A stretch of DNA of 64,000 bases from Rhizobium sp. 16-488-2b (lineage in GTDB: Bacteria > Pseudomonadota > Alphaproteobacteria > Rhizobiales > Rhizobiaceae): the NCBI RefSeq assembly GCF_017741815.1, contig NZ_JAGHMF010000016.1, forward strand, positions 62,001 to 126,000, given 5' to 3'. How positions within the stretch are numbered: the first letter of the stretch is position 1; every line of letters starts with the position of its first letter. The notes under the pieces are model-generated. The model made no database searches and was not told the DNA's origin. It saw only the letters and a program-made list of their open reading frames with translations. The translations under genes and the position numbers were made by a program. This document shows, piece after piece, positions 8,546 to 15,993 of the stretch.

Positions 8546-8824
8546 TTAATGAGCGCCCCTGACGAAGTCCTCAGGCTCGATGAGATCATGCTCTTCGTAG
8601 CGGCCGTTCTTGACTTCCTCGAACGCCTCCATCAACCGCACGGCATTGGCCGGCGTGGAAAGGAGATGCAGCGTCACCATCATCCCCTCATACTCGTGCT
8701 TGTCCATCAGGATCGCCGAGGGCTTGCCGCGGCGAACGATCTCCACGACGACGCCGTGCTGCGAGACTTCGTCAAGAAGGCTGGCGAGGCCGTTTCTGGC
8801 TTCTGAAAACGTGACGGTGCGCAT
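8546..8824 (-). CDS. Phd/YefM-family antitoxin without adjacent toxin
   Basis: This 92-aa protein has the YefM/Phd fold. MRTVTFSEARNGLASLLDEV is the DNA-binding N-terminus, and IVRRGKPSAILMDKHEYEGM is the conserved central part. The C-terminus (DLIEPEDFVRGAH) is the toxin-wrapping tail. In the usual operon a yoeB or doc toxin follows directly. Here only 24 bp separate its stop from hicB on the other strand, so no toxin gene fits. I start it at ATG 8824, since the upstream in-frame ATG 8860 would add 12 residues atypical of the family. Confidence 0.85.
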   Translation of the reverse strand: MRTVTFSEARNGLASLLDEVSQHGVVVEIVRRGKPSAILMDKHEYEGMMVTLHLLSTPANAVRLMEAFEEVKNGRYEEHDLIEPEDFVRGAH

Positions 8825-8843
8825 GATGATCCCCCGCAACGAC

Positions 8844-8857
8844 TGTACGATGTACCA
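8844..8857 (-). promoter_or_regulatory. Possible YefM-type operator
   Basis: The 14 bases just upstream of the orphan antitoxin read, on the minus strand, TGGTACATCGTACA: two GTACA elements seven bases apart. YefM proteins autoregulate at sites built around TGTACA. The match is short, so this is only a suggestion. Confidence 0.3.
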
Positions 8858-8907
8858 CATAAGCCGTTGCGGATGTCAATTTGAGCAACGGCCCTGGCGC
8901 AGAACGC

Positions 8908-9648
8908 TTACCGCACCCACCCCGTCGCCAGCGCACCGGCCCAATCCGGCCGCCCGTTCTCCCGCGCCAGCCGCGACATCGCCATGTGGTCATAGGCGAC
9001 GGTCCGAAACTGCGGCACGAAGCCGGACGCGGTCTTCTCGACGATGCAATAGGACGCCAGCGGATGCCCCGCCTCGACCTTGTGCTCATAGGGCGTGTCG
9101 TCGCTGTAGCCGGGGCAGCCGACGCTGCCGGGATTGACGATCAGGCGCCCGTCGCTGAGCCGGACCATGCGCGGCACATGGCTGTGGCCGCAGAGGATCA
9201 GCGGCTGTTCGACCCCCTCGGCCAGCGCCTCGATCTCTTCGAGAGGCTTCAGGAAGACATGCCCATCAGGCGAGACGGATTCCAGCCAATATGTTTCGTC
9301 GTGCCCAGGCGTGGCGTGGCAGAGATAGACCTCGTCGCGGTAGACGGCGCTGAACGGCAGGCTTCGCAGCCAGCCGAGATGCGCTGCCGAAAGCTGCCCA
9401 TAAGCATGTTGCTCCCACGAAGGCATCGCGTCGGCGGGGCTTTCGATCAGGTAGCGGTCGTGATTGCCGCGCACCGTCAGCGCATTGAGCGACATCAGCC
9501 TGTCCGCCGCCCTGCCCGCTTCGAGCGGCCCGCTCAGGCAATCGCCGAGATTGACGATCTCGGAAATCCCAAGCGCTTCGATATCGGCAAGCACGGCCTC
9601 CAGCGCCAGATGGTTGCCATGCACGTCGGCGATCGCGGCAAAACGCAT
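8908..9648 (-). CDS. Calcineurin-like metallophosphoesterase
   Basis: This 246-aa cytoplasmic dinuclear-metal phosphoesterase has all family motifs in order: DVHGN (residue 8), LGDCLSGP (about 36), RGNHDRYL (about 60), a mid His (CHATPGHDE) and CGHSHVPRM (about 175). It is closest to the YfcE/MJ0936-like group. The natural substrate is unknown. It sits three bases after the uraH stop with RBS GGGAG, at the end of a likely mntA-hepT-allA-uraH-phosphoesterase unit, but nothing in it suggests a direct purine role. Confidence 0.9.
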   Translation of the reverse strand: MRFAAIADVHGNHLALEAVLADIEALGISEIVNLGDCLSGPLEAGRAADRLMSLNALTVRGNHDRYLIESPADAMPSWEQHAYGQLSAAHLGWLRSLPFSAVYRDEVYLCHATPGHDETYWLESVSPDGHVFLKPLEEIEALAEGVEQPLILCGHSHVPRMVRLSDGRLIVNPGSVGCPGYSDDTPYEHKVEAGHPLASYCIVEKTASGFVPQFRTVAYDHMAMSRLARENGRPDWAGALATGWVR

Positions 9649-9651
9649 CGC

Positions 9652-10008
9652 TCAGCTCCCGCGGTAGGTCGAATAGCCATAGGGCGAGATCAGGAGCGGC
9701 ACGTGATAATGCGCGCTCTCGTCGGCGATGCCGAAGCGGATCGGCACGAGATCGAGGAAGGCGGGATGCGGGAGTGCTGCACCCGTGCCGCGCAGATAAT
9801 CGCCGGCATGAAACAGAAGCTCATAGGTCCCGGCCTTGAAACTCTCGCCGACAAGGATCGGCCCGCCATCGACGCGGCCATCGGCATTGGTGACGACGGT
9901 CTTCACATGCCGGCGAACCTCGGCCTCGATATGAAACAGCTCGATCTTCAACCCCTCGGCCGGCTTGCCGGAGGCGGTGTCGAGGACATGGGTGGTCAAT
10001 CCGGTCAT
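9652..10008 (-). CDS. uraH: 5-Hydroxyisourate hydrolase
   Basis: This transthyretin-like enzyme hydrolyses the hydroxyisourate made by PuuD to 2-oxo-4-hydroxy-4-carboxy-5-ureidoimidazoline (OHCU). The N-terminal [12 protein letters not shown] and the C-terminal tetrapeptide YRGS, which marks true hydrolases as opposed to transthyretins, are both present. Length 118 aa is standard. Its start overlaps the allA stop by four bases (ATGA), so it is co-translated with allA. Confidence 0.96.
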   Translation of the reverse strand: MTGLTTHVLDTASGKPAEGLKIELFHIEAEVRRHVKTVVTNADGRVDGGPILVGESFKAGTYELLFHAGDYLRGTGAALPHPAFLDLVPIRFGIADESAHYHVPLLISPYGYSTYRGS

Positions 10009-10505
10009 GAAATGGGCTCGCTGATGACAAAGGGAGTGTCGAAAAAATATTCTTCCAGATTGTTGCCCGGCCCGTCGCGATCGACAACCAGGAAATCGCT
10101 GGCTGCGCCAAGCGACATCAGGGGATGATGCCAGACATTGCGCCCATAATTCACGCCCTGATCGCCGCGCGCCAGGAACACCTGCGGACGCCCCGGCTTG
10201 CCGCCCTCGTCCTCCGACACCACGACCAGAAACGGCCGGCCGGAGATCGGCGAGAAGCTCTGGCTGCCGAAAGGATGCCGCTCCATCATGCCGACTTCAC
10301 AGGGGAAATCGCGTGGCTGCCCGCGAAACAGGTTGATGATCACTCGAGCGCCCTCGCCCACCACGTCGACCGCAGCCAGCGCATGAAACCGCTCTGTGGT
10401 GCCGTTGTTGATATACCGCATCGTCGCCGGATCGGCTTCGATGACCTCGCCGAAGGGCGCGAAGGCGGCTTTGGTCAGCGGCTGGATATCGAGGAAGTCT
10501 GTCAC
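10005..10505 (-). CDS. allA: Ureidoglycolate lyase
   Basis: AllA splits ureidoglycolate into glyoxylate and urea, the last step of allantoate breakdown. The 166-residue protein has the expected cupin-like family features: [19 protein letters not shown] near the N-terminus, [22 protein letters not shown], and a late [16 protein letters not shown] block with the metal-site region. It starts at GTG 10505 with AAGGCGA upstream, one base after the hepT stop, so the toxin gene is physically in the allA transcript. Confidence 0.93.
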   Translation of the reverse strand: MTDFLDIQPLTKAAFAPFGEVIEADPATMRYINNGTTERFHALAAVDVVGEGARVIINLFRGQPRDFPCEVGMMERHPFGSQSFSPISGRPFLVVVSEDEGGKPGRPQVFLARGDQGVNYGRNVWHHPLMSLGAASDFLVVDRDGPGNNLEEYFFDTPFVISEPIS

Positions 10506-10506
10506 G

Positions 10507-10869
10507 TCATTCGCCTTGTATGCGCCAGTGGCGTAGCATGTGGAGTGTATCGATCAGCTCGGGAATATTGTTCGTCGCCGTGTCCCAGACCGTCTCGAGG
10601 TCGATATTGAAATAGCCGTGCGCGATCCTGTTTCGCATTCCGCGCATCTTTGTCCAGGGCACTTCCGGATGCGCCGCGACGACCTCCGGAAACTCCTCGG
10701 ACAATCGCGTGACGACCTCGCCGATCATCAGCAGATTCATGCCGATGGCACGCTGCTTCATCACATCTTGAAGAAACGCTTCCTTGGACGTTCCCTTCAC
10801 GAAATCGCCGATCTCGTGGGCAACCTGTTCCATCTGATCGAGATAGGATCGCAGCCAATCCGAATTCAT
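10507..10869 (-). CDS. HepT-like HEPN RNase toxin
   Basis: This 120-aa helical HEPN-domain protein (DUF86) has the active-site motif RX4HXY at RNRIAHGY (about residues 82-89). In characterised pairs the Tyr of this motif is AMPylated by the MNT partner to silence the RNase. It overlaps the mntA stop by four bases (ATGA), the normal antitoxin-first order. The downstream neighbour is allA one base away, so HepT shares a transcript with purine genes. All catalytic residues look intact. Confidence 0.9.
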   Translation of the reverse strand: MNSDWLRSYLDQMEQVAHEIGDFVKGTSKEAFLQDVMKQRAIGMNLLMIGEVVTRLSEEFPEVVAAHPEVPWTKMRGMRNRIAHGYFNIDLETVWDTATNNIPELIDTLHMLRHWRIQGE

Positions 10870-11159
10870 ATCGGCTTAGCCTCGCTGAGAACGCGCGCGC
10901 GCACTCTTTCAGGGAAATCTCCGGGAACCATGAGATGGATATCCGTCCCCTGCATGATGTCCTTCAACTCTTCCAGCAGGCCACCGAGATCAAACAACGA
11001 CGTTCCCGGCAGCGTATCGACGAGAATATCGAGGTCACTATCCGCCCGATCCTCGCCCCGCGCCACCGAGCCAAAGACACGCGGGTTCGCCGCGTTGAAG
11101 CGTATCGTCGCCTCGCGAATCGCCTGCCTGTTTTGCTCCAGCACCTCGGATGGTCTCAT
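10866..11159 (-). CDS. MntA-like nucleotidyltransferase antitoxin (copy 1)
   Basis: This 97-aa minimal nucleotidyltransferase is the cognate antitoxin of the HepT-like protein that follows it. The catalytic pattern GSX10DXD is intact: GSVARGEDRADSDLDILVD at about residues 29-47. It is thought to transfer AMP to the HEPN toxin. RBS GAGGAG precedes ATG 11159. Residues 1-68 are nearly identical to the second copy at 11250-11540, but the last 28 residues differ completely. Confidence 0.9.
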   Translation of the reverse strand: MRPSEVLEQNRQAIREATIRFNAANPRVFGSVARGEDRADSDLDILVDTLPGTSLFDLGGLLEELKDIMQGTDIHLMVPGDFPERVRARVLSEAKPI

Positions 11160-11180
11160 CGTCTTCGCTCCTCAGCGGCG

Positions 11181-11209
11181 ACTATAAGCGGCGGGTTAAA
11201 AAGAGAAAA
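11181..11209 (-). promoter_or_regulatory. Probable promoter of mntA copy 1
   Basis: On the minus strand TATAGT (11186-11181) stands 17 bp after TTTTCT (11209-11204), about 21 bases before the ATG. The same two elements with identical spacing precede copy 2, which supports a real promoter carried along in the duplication. Confidence 0.45.
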
Positions 11210-11249
11210 GCACGTCCACGTAGCTCAGGAAAGAGCGAACGTGGCATCC

Positions 11250-11540
11250 TCATATAGCAAGGACATTCTGAAGAACACGCTCGCGAATGTTTTCCGGCAA
11301 ACCGCCCGGTGTCACCAGATCCACCTTCACCCCCAGAATATCTTTCAACTCTTCCAGCAGCCCGCCGAGATCGAACAGAGACGTCCCCGGCAACGCATCC
11401 ACCAGAATATCCAGATCGCTATCCGCCCGATCCTCGCCCCGCGCCACCGAACCGAACACACGCGGGTTCGCCGCATTGAAGCGCTTCGTCGCCTCGCGGA
11501 TCGCCTGCCTGTTTTGCTCCAGCACTTCCGATGGTCTCAT
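11250..11540 (-). CDS. MntA-like nucleotidyltransferase (copy 2, no HepT partner)
   Basis: The first 68 residues match copy 1 except for two changes (Ile to Lys at 19, Thr to Ala at 49). GSX10DXD is intact. After ELKDI the C-terminus diverges (LGVKVDLVTPGGLPENIRERVLQ here), and this tail is the more typical one for the family. No HEPN gene follows; the next gene downstream is copy 1. It may be a second antitoxin or the donor in a partial gene conversion. Confidence 0.88.
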   Translation of the reverse strand: MRPSEVLEQNRQAIREATKRFNAANPRVFGSVARGEDRADSDLDILVDALPGTSLFDLGGLLEELKDILGVKVDLVTPGGLPENIRERVLQNVLAI

Positions 11541-11561
11541 CGCACTCGCTCCCTCTCGACG

Positions 11562-11590
11562 ACTATAAGCGGCGGACGGACAAGAGAAAA
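11562..11590 (-). promoter_or_regulatory. Probable promoter of mntA copy 2
   Basis: TATAGT (11567-11562 on the minus strand) and TTTTCT (11590-11585) with a 17-bp spacer, the same arrangement as upstream of copy 1. It lies immediately after the uraD stop codon. Confidence 0.45.
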
Positions 11591-11597
11591 GTGTCGC

Positions 11598-12095
11598 TTA
11601 GCGCGAAGGCAGCAGCGCCTCGAGCCTCAGGAGCGCAATGCGCTCCACCTGTGCGGTCGCCGTTTCGAATTCCGCGTCGCGGCTGTTGTCGATGCGCTTT
11701 TCGAAGGCGGCGAGGATCGCCTGCTTGTCGAGGCCCTTCACCGCGATGATGAAGGGAAAGCCGAATTTTTCGACATAGGCCCGGTTGAGTTCGGTGAAGC
11801 GCTGATGCTCCTCCGGGCTCAGCCGGTCGAGCCCGGCGCCGGCCTGTTCCTTTTTGCTGTCCTCTGTGAGCTCACCGGCGATCGCCAGGCGGCCTGCGAG
11901 GTCGGGGTGGGCGCGCAGAACGCCGAGGCGCTCCTCCGGGCTCGCGGCGCGGAAGATCGCCACCAGCGCCGTGTGCACGCGGTCGACATCAAGCGTCTCG
12001 CCGACGAAACCGTCGTCGAAGGCCCGCTCGGCGATGAAGGGCGAGTGTTCGAAGACGCCGCCGAAGCGGGAGATGAATTCGTCGCGTGCGATCAT
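11598..12095 (-). CDS. uraD: OHCU decarboxylase
   Basis: This decarboxylates OHCU stereospecifically to (S)-allantoin. The 165-aa protein carries the family hallmarks: the catalytic His in RAHPDLAGR (about 68) and the SKKEQAGAGLDRLSPEE stretch that contacts substrate. The start ATG 12095 overlaps the puuE stop (TGATG), so the two are co-translated. Longer in-frame extensions read as antisense of puuE and are not real. Confidence 0.95.
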   Translation of the reverse strand: MIARDEFISRFGGVFEHSPFIAERAFDDGFVGETLDVDRVHTALVAIFRAASPEERLGVLRAHPDLAGRLAIAGELTEDSKKEQAGAGLDRLSPEEHQRFTELNRAYVEKFGFPFIIAVKGLDKQAILAAFEKRIDNSRDAEFETATAQVERIALLRLEALLPSR

Positions 12096-13018
12096 CAGAT
12101 GGCCTCCGGCTTGTGGTGCTTGTGCCAATGCTCGGCGATCTCGATGCGGCGGGGGATCCACACCTTCTCGTGGTCGAGCACATATTGCATGAAGCGCTTC
12201 AGCGCCGCCGCGCGGCCCGGGCGGCCGACAAGCCGGCAATGCAGGCCGATCGACATCATCTTCGGGCTGCCCGCCTCACCCTCTTCATAGAGCGTGTCGA
12301 AGGCATCCTTGAGATAGGTGAAGAACTGGTCGCCCGAATTGAAGCCCTGCGGCGTGGCAAAGCGCATGTCGTTGGTTTCGAGCGTATAGGGGATGATCAG
12401 GAACGGCTTGTCGTCGACGCCCTTCACCCAGAAAGGCAGATCGTCGGCATAGCTGTCCGACGAATAGAGGAAGCCGCCCTCTTCCTGCACCAGCCGCAGC
12501 GTATTGTCGGATGGCTTGCCCTGGTACATGCCGTAGGGCCGCTCGCCTGTTAGTTCGGTATGCAGCCGCACGGCTTCGAGGATATGCTTGCGCTCCAGCT
12601 CTTCCTGGAAATCCTTGTATTCCAACCAGCGGTAGCCGTGGCTGGCGATTTCCCAGCCGGCTTCCTTCATCGCCGCCACCGCCTCGGGGTTGCGCGCCAT
12701 GGCCTGCGTCACGCCGTAGACGGTCGCCTGCACCTTGAGATCGGTGAACATCCGCCACAGCCGCCAGAAACCGGCCCGCGAGCCGTATTCGTAGATCGAT
12801 TCCATGTTGAGATTGCGCTGGCCGGGCCAGGCGGCTGCGCCGACGATCTCCGACAGCAGGTTTTCCGAGGCCGCGTCGCCATCCAGAATGCAGCTCTCGC
12901 CGCCCTCTTCGTAATTGATGACGAACTGCACGGCGATATTGGCGCCGCCGGGCCATTTCGGGTCGGGGGTGTTGCGGCCATAGCCGACGAGATTGCGCGG
13001 GTAAGTCTCGGATACCAT
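12095..13018 (-). CDS. puuE: Allantoinase, polysaccharide deacetylase-like (PuuE)
   Basis: This hydrolyses (S)-allantoin to allantoate without the amidohydrolase metal centre of classical allantoinases. The 307-aa protein has the PuuE start (YPRNLVGYGRNTPDPKWPGGA), FVINYEEGGE and EIASHGYRWLEY, all typical of the NodB-fold PuuE family. ATG 13018 has GGAAGGTGA upstream. puuE-uraD forms one unit and completes the urate-to-allantoate route started by PuuD and UraH. Confidence 0.95.
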   Translation of the reverse strand: MVSETYPRNLVGYGRNTPDPKWPGGANIAVQFVINYEEGGESCILDGDAASENLLSEIVGAAAWPGQRNLNMESIYEYGSRAGFWRLWRMFTDLKVQATVYGVTQAMARNPEAVAAMKEAGWEIASHGYRWLEYKDFQEELERKHILEAVRLHTELTGERPYGMYQGKPSDNTLRLVQEEGGFLYSSDSYADDLPFWVKGVDDKPFLIIPYTLETNDMRFATPQGFNSGDQFFTYLKDAFDTLYEEGEAGSPKMMSIGLHCRLVGRPGRAAALKRFMQYVLDHEKVWIPRRIEIAEHWHKHHKPEAI

Positions 13019-13116
13019 GAAATCACCTTCCAGAAAGTCGGCGAACGGTAACACCTCAAGAGCGAATGTCGAGACGGAAACTGCGCAACAGAGTTTTGCC
13101 TTTATGGCACAATCGC

Positions 13117-13839
13117 TTAGGCCGGAACGGGAACCCGCTCGCGCCGCGCGCTGACCTTGCCCATCGGATGCAGCGAATGCACCCGGAACGGCCCGCCATT
13201 GCCCTCTTCGACCATCAGCGCCACGTTCGATATCTTCACCGGATCGACGAGAACCGGCTCGAAGACGCTGCGCAGCGAACGCTCGATGCGCGACATGTCG
13301 ATCAGGCTGACCGGACCGGTCAACGGCATGTGGAAGCGGAATTCGTCCATCACATAGGGGCATCCCCAACGATGCAGATTGGCGAACTGCGCCGCTGAAA
13401 GCCCATCCGGATCGCTGCGCTCGATATCCGCATCGCTGAGCGGCGCGCGGAACTGGTCGAATTGCTGCACGATCGAGGAGGCCAGATACTGGACGTTGTC
13501 GCAGGGCAGCGACGGCACCAGGCTGAAGATGCTACCGGTGCGCGCGACCTCGAGCCGCGGAATGGAAAACGGCGTGAGCGTGCCGCAGAAGCGCATCAGC
13601 TCCCGCAGTAGTTGTGGCTCCGACATGTCGGTCGCAAGCCGGAAGGGTGCCTTCAGCGCGCCGTGAAAACCATAGCGCCGCGGCACCGCCGTGTGAAAGG
13701 CAACCTCGTGAATGCTGAGCCCGCGGATCGCCGTGGGCTCCACCATTTCGCCGGAAAACACGTTTCGGCCAAGCCAATTGGCAGCCGCATGCGACAGCGG
13801 GTCATTCGCGGCGGGCGTGAAGCAGATGGCGTATCGCAT
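13117..13839 (-). CDS. DUF1045 family protein (2H phosphoesterase-like)
   Basis: This 240-aa cytoplasmic protein of the DUF1045 family is often found in phosphonate gene clusters. It has two short His-containing motifs, FHGALKAPF (about 61) and FHMPLTGPV (about 172), spaced as in the 2H phosphoesterase fold. A role in cyclic-phosphate hydrolysis is possible by fold, but the substrate is not known and no phn gene is in the window. RBS GGAGAT precedes ATG 13839. It may be co-transcribed with puuE-uraD (98-bp gap). Confidence 0.88.
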   Translation of the reverse strand: MRYAICFTPAANDPLSHAAANWLGRNVFSGEMVEPTAIRGLSIHEVAFHTAVPRRYGFHGALKAPFRLATDMSEPQLLRELMRFCGTLTPFSIPRLEVARTGSIFSLVPSLPCDNVQYLASSIVQQFDQFRAPLSDADIERSDPDGLSAAQFANLHRWGCPYVMDEFRFHMPLTGPVSLIDMSRIERSLRSVFEPVLVDPVKISNVALMVEEGNGGPFRVHSLHPMGKVSARRERVPVPA

Positions 13840-13941
13840 GCAATTATCTCCGTCGGCACCAGGCGCGACTCGTCAGCGCGCCGCCGTTTTGCAAGCAGAT
13901 AGGCGATTTGCATGACAGATTGACGAAGGACAGCGAGTGCT

Positions 13942-13962
13942 AATTCACGTTTAACGTGAATT
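13942..13962. promoter_or_regulatory. Perfect 9-bp inverted repeat in the gap before DUF1045
   Basis: AATTCACGT (13942-13950), TTA, ACGTGAATT (13954-13962). It lies 103 bp upstream of the DUF1045 start, in a 223-bp non-coding gap. AT-rich with no T-run, so it looks more like an operator than a terminator. Confidence 0.35.
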
Positions 13963-14062
13963 GCCAAATATCTCGCGAAAGTGGCTGCTGATTTCAGGAT
14001 TAAACAGCGGAAAACGGAAAAGCGTAGGCGAAACGAGAGAGTTCAAGCGATCGCGAGGCACT

Positions 14063-15241
14063 TTAGCGTGAAGCGACGTGAATATGATTGATCAGGTGAA
14101 AGCTCTCCGGCACCGCAAACGGTATCGTGCTGCCCGCTGCCATATGCACAACCGCTTCGGCCAGCCGGTGCGCGAGGCCGAAGCTGACCTTGAAGCCACC
14201 AGTCAGCGCCAGCAATCTCTCATGTTCGGGATGCGGACCGATCATCGGGTCGCGGTCGATCGCCTTGGGGCGCAGCCCGGCCCAACGCTCGATAACGGGC
14301 GCATCGCGCAGCAAAGGCACCAGCGCCCGCGCCTTCTCGACCAGAACATCCAGCTGCCCGTCGGTCGCAAAGGGCGCGGCGAAACGGTTCTCGCTGGTGC
14401 TGCCGATCGCGACATGCCCGCCCTCATGCGCCACCACATAGAGCCCGTCGCGGAAGATGGTCGGGAGGCCAGGATCGATATCCGCCTTCAAAAGCGCCGA
14501 CTGCCCCTTCACCGGCTGGCCGAGCGGCTGCGTCAGCCCTGCCGTGTCGCGCGCCAGAAGCGGAAACGACTGGTAACCGGCCGCAATGATGCAATGTCCG
14601 AAGGCGATCGCCCCGGCATCGGTCTCGGCGACCCCGCGCTCGGCATCGATGCCGCGAACGGCTGAATTCTCGATGATGCGGATGTGTTTGGCGCGGCGGA
14701 GGAACGCTGTCAGCACACCCGTCAGCGATCGTGGCGCCACCCGACCGGCCAGCGTGTCATGCACGAAGCCGCCTTCCATTTGAGAAGCGTCCGGCCAGCC
14801 GGATACTGCGGGCGTATCGATCACATTCCAATGAAAGCGGTGCTCTCCAGCGCGCCAATGGCTGTCGGCATCGGCGGAATGGCCGAGCGCGATATCGCGC
14901 AGATGCGGCTTGGGCAGCGGGATCAGGCGGCCGGAGCGACGGTAGCCGGTCGATAGGCCCGTCTCCGCCTCCAGCCACGTCACCTCGGCCTCCAGCGCCA
15001 CCAGCGCATCGAACTGAAACTGCTTCTTCGGGTTCCATTTATCCGGCATGTGCGGCATCAGCGCGCCCAGCAACCCGCCGCTCGCCCCTCCTCCGAGCAC
15101 GCCGGAATCGATCAGCACCGCGTCGATCCCCATGCGTTCGGCGTGAACGGCCGCCCAGAGCCCCATGATGCCGCCGCCGACGATCAACAGTTCAGTGGAC
15201 GATTGACCCGAGGGCAAGGCCGGACTATCGGCTGTTGACAT
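14063..15241 (-). CDS. FAD-dependent oxidoreductase, MnmC C-terminal-like
   Basis: This DAO-fold protein (392 aa) has the N-terminal FAD motif LLIVGGGIMGLWAAVHAERMG (about 21-41) and GLLGALMPHMPD (about 56). WAGLRPKAIDRDPMIGPHP and LTGGFKVSFGLAH near the end form the second FAD-binding part. In E. coli MnmC the oxidase half is fused behind a methyltransferase half and removes the carboxymethyl group of cmnm5(s2)U in tRNA. Here the methyltransferase half is the divergent neighbour, with start codons overlapping in CATG. The tRNA role is therefore likely; a glycine oxidase-like substrate is the alternative. An in-frame ATG at 15250 is also possible. Confidence 0.85.
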   Translation of the reverse strand: MSTADSPALPSGQSSTELLIVGGGIMGLWAAVHAERMGIDAVLIDSGVLGGGASGGLLGALMPHMPDKWNPKKQFQFDALVALEAEVTWLEAETGLSTGYRRSGRLIPLPKPHLRDIALGHSADADSHWRAGEHRFHWNVIDTPAVSGWPDASQMEGGFVHDTLAGRVAPRSLTGVLTAFLRRAKHIRIIENSAVRGIDAERGVAETDAGAIAFGHCIIAAGYQSFPLLARDTAGLTQPLGQPVKGQSALLKADIDPGLPTIFRDGLYVVAHEGGHVAIGSTSENRFAAPFATDGQLDVLVEKARALVPLLRDAPVIERWAGLRPKAIDRDPMIGPHPEHERLLALTGGFKVSFGLAHRLAEAVVHMAAGSTIPFAVPESFHLINHIHVASR

Positions 15242-15980
15242 GACAGACATCGATCCCGATCAGATTAATTTGGCACAGGCTGAGATGGCGAACCGGCCGC
15301 TTGAATGGCGCGACGGCGATATGCCCTATTCGCCGGCCTTTGGCGACCATTTTTATTGCCAGACCGACGGCCGCCTCGAATGCGGCCATGTCTTCCTCGC
15401 CGGAAACGGCCTGCCCGAGCGATGGGCCGAGGCACAAAACTTCCTGATCGGCGAGCTCGGTTTCGGCACCGGCCTGAACTTCGCCGAGACCTTCAGGAAC
15501 TGGAAGCTGAGGCGCGCGGAAGGACAGCATCTGCACTTCATGTCCTTCGAGCTCTACCCGATGCGGCGAGACGAAATCGACCGCGCGCTGTCACACTGGC
15601 CGGAGATCGACGCCGAGCGCATCGCGCTCACCGCCGCATGGCCGGATCAGCCGGAGGGCACCGTGTCCCTGAAGCTCGACAAGCAGACCACGCTCAGCGT
15701 CGTCTGCGGCCGGGCGCTCGATGGCGTGGCGGCCGCCGAAGCGGGTTTCGATGCCTGGTATCTGGATGGCTTTGCGCCCTCGCGAAATGCCGACATGTGG
15801 TCGCAGGAGCTGATGACGCTTGTCTGTGAGAAGACCGTTTCCGGCGGCACCTTCGCGACCTACGCCGCCGCCGGTTTCGTCCGCCGCAATCTGGGCGCCG
15901 CGGGCTTCGCGGTCGAGCGCCGTCCCGGTTTCGCCGGCAAGCGCGAAATGCTCTGCGGCGTCAAGCACGCCGAGATTTAG
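15240..15980 (+). CDS. mnmD: tRNA 5-(aminomethyl)uridine methyltransferase (MnmD / MnmC N-terminal half)
   Basis: This stand-alone 246-residue enzyme corresponds to the N-terminal domain of MnmC, which methylates nm5(s2)U to mnm5(s2)U at the wobble position of tRNA. Family signatures are PLEWRDGDMPYSPAFGDHFY at the start, IGELGFGTGLNFAETF (SAM site, about 63), WYLDGFAPSRNADMWS (about 175) and GGTFATYAAAGFVRRNL. Its ATG lies in the same CATG as the start of the FAD gene on the other strand. It converges with the hybrid kinase gene, leaving 13 bp. Confidence 0.9.
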   Translation: MTDIDPDQINLAQAEMANRPLEWRDGDMPYSPAFGDHFYCQTDGRLECGHVFLAGNGLPERWAEAQNFLIGELGFGTGLNFAETFRNWKLRRAEGQHLHFMSFELYPMRRDEIDRALSHWPEIDAERIALTAAWPDQPEGTVSLKLDKQTTLSVVCGRALDGVAAAEAGFDAWYLDGFAPSRNADMWSQELMTLVCEKTVSGGTFATYAAAGFVRRNLGAAGFAVERRPGFAGKREMLCGVKHAEI

Positions 15981-15993
15981 GTCGATATCCGGA

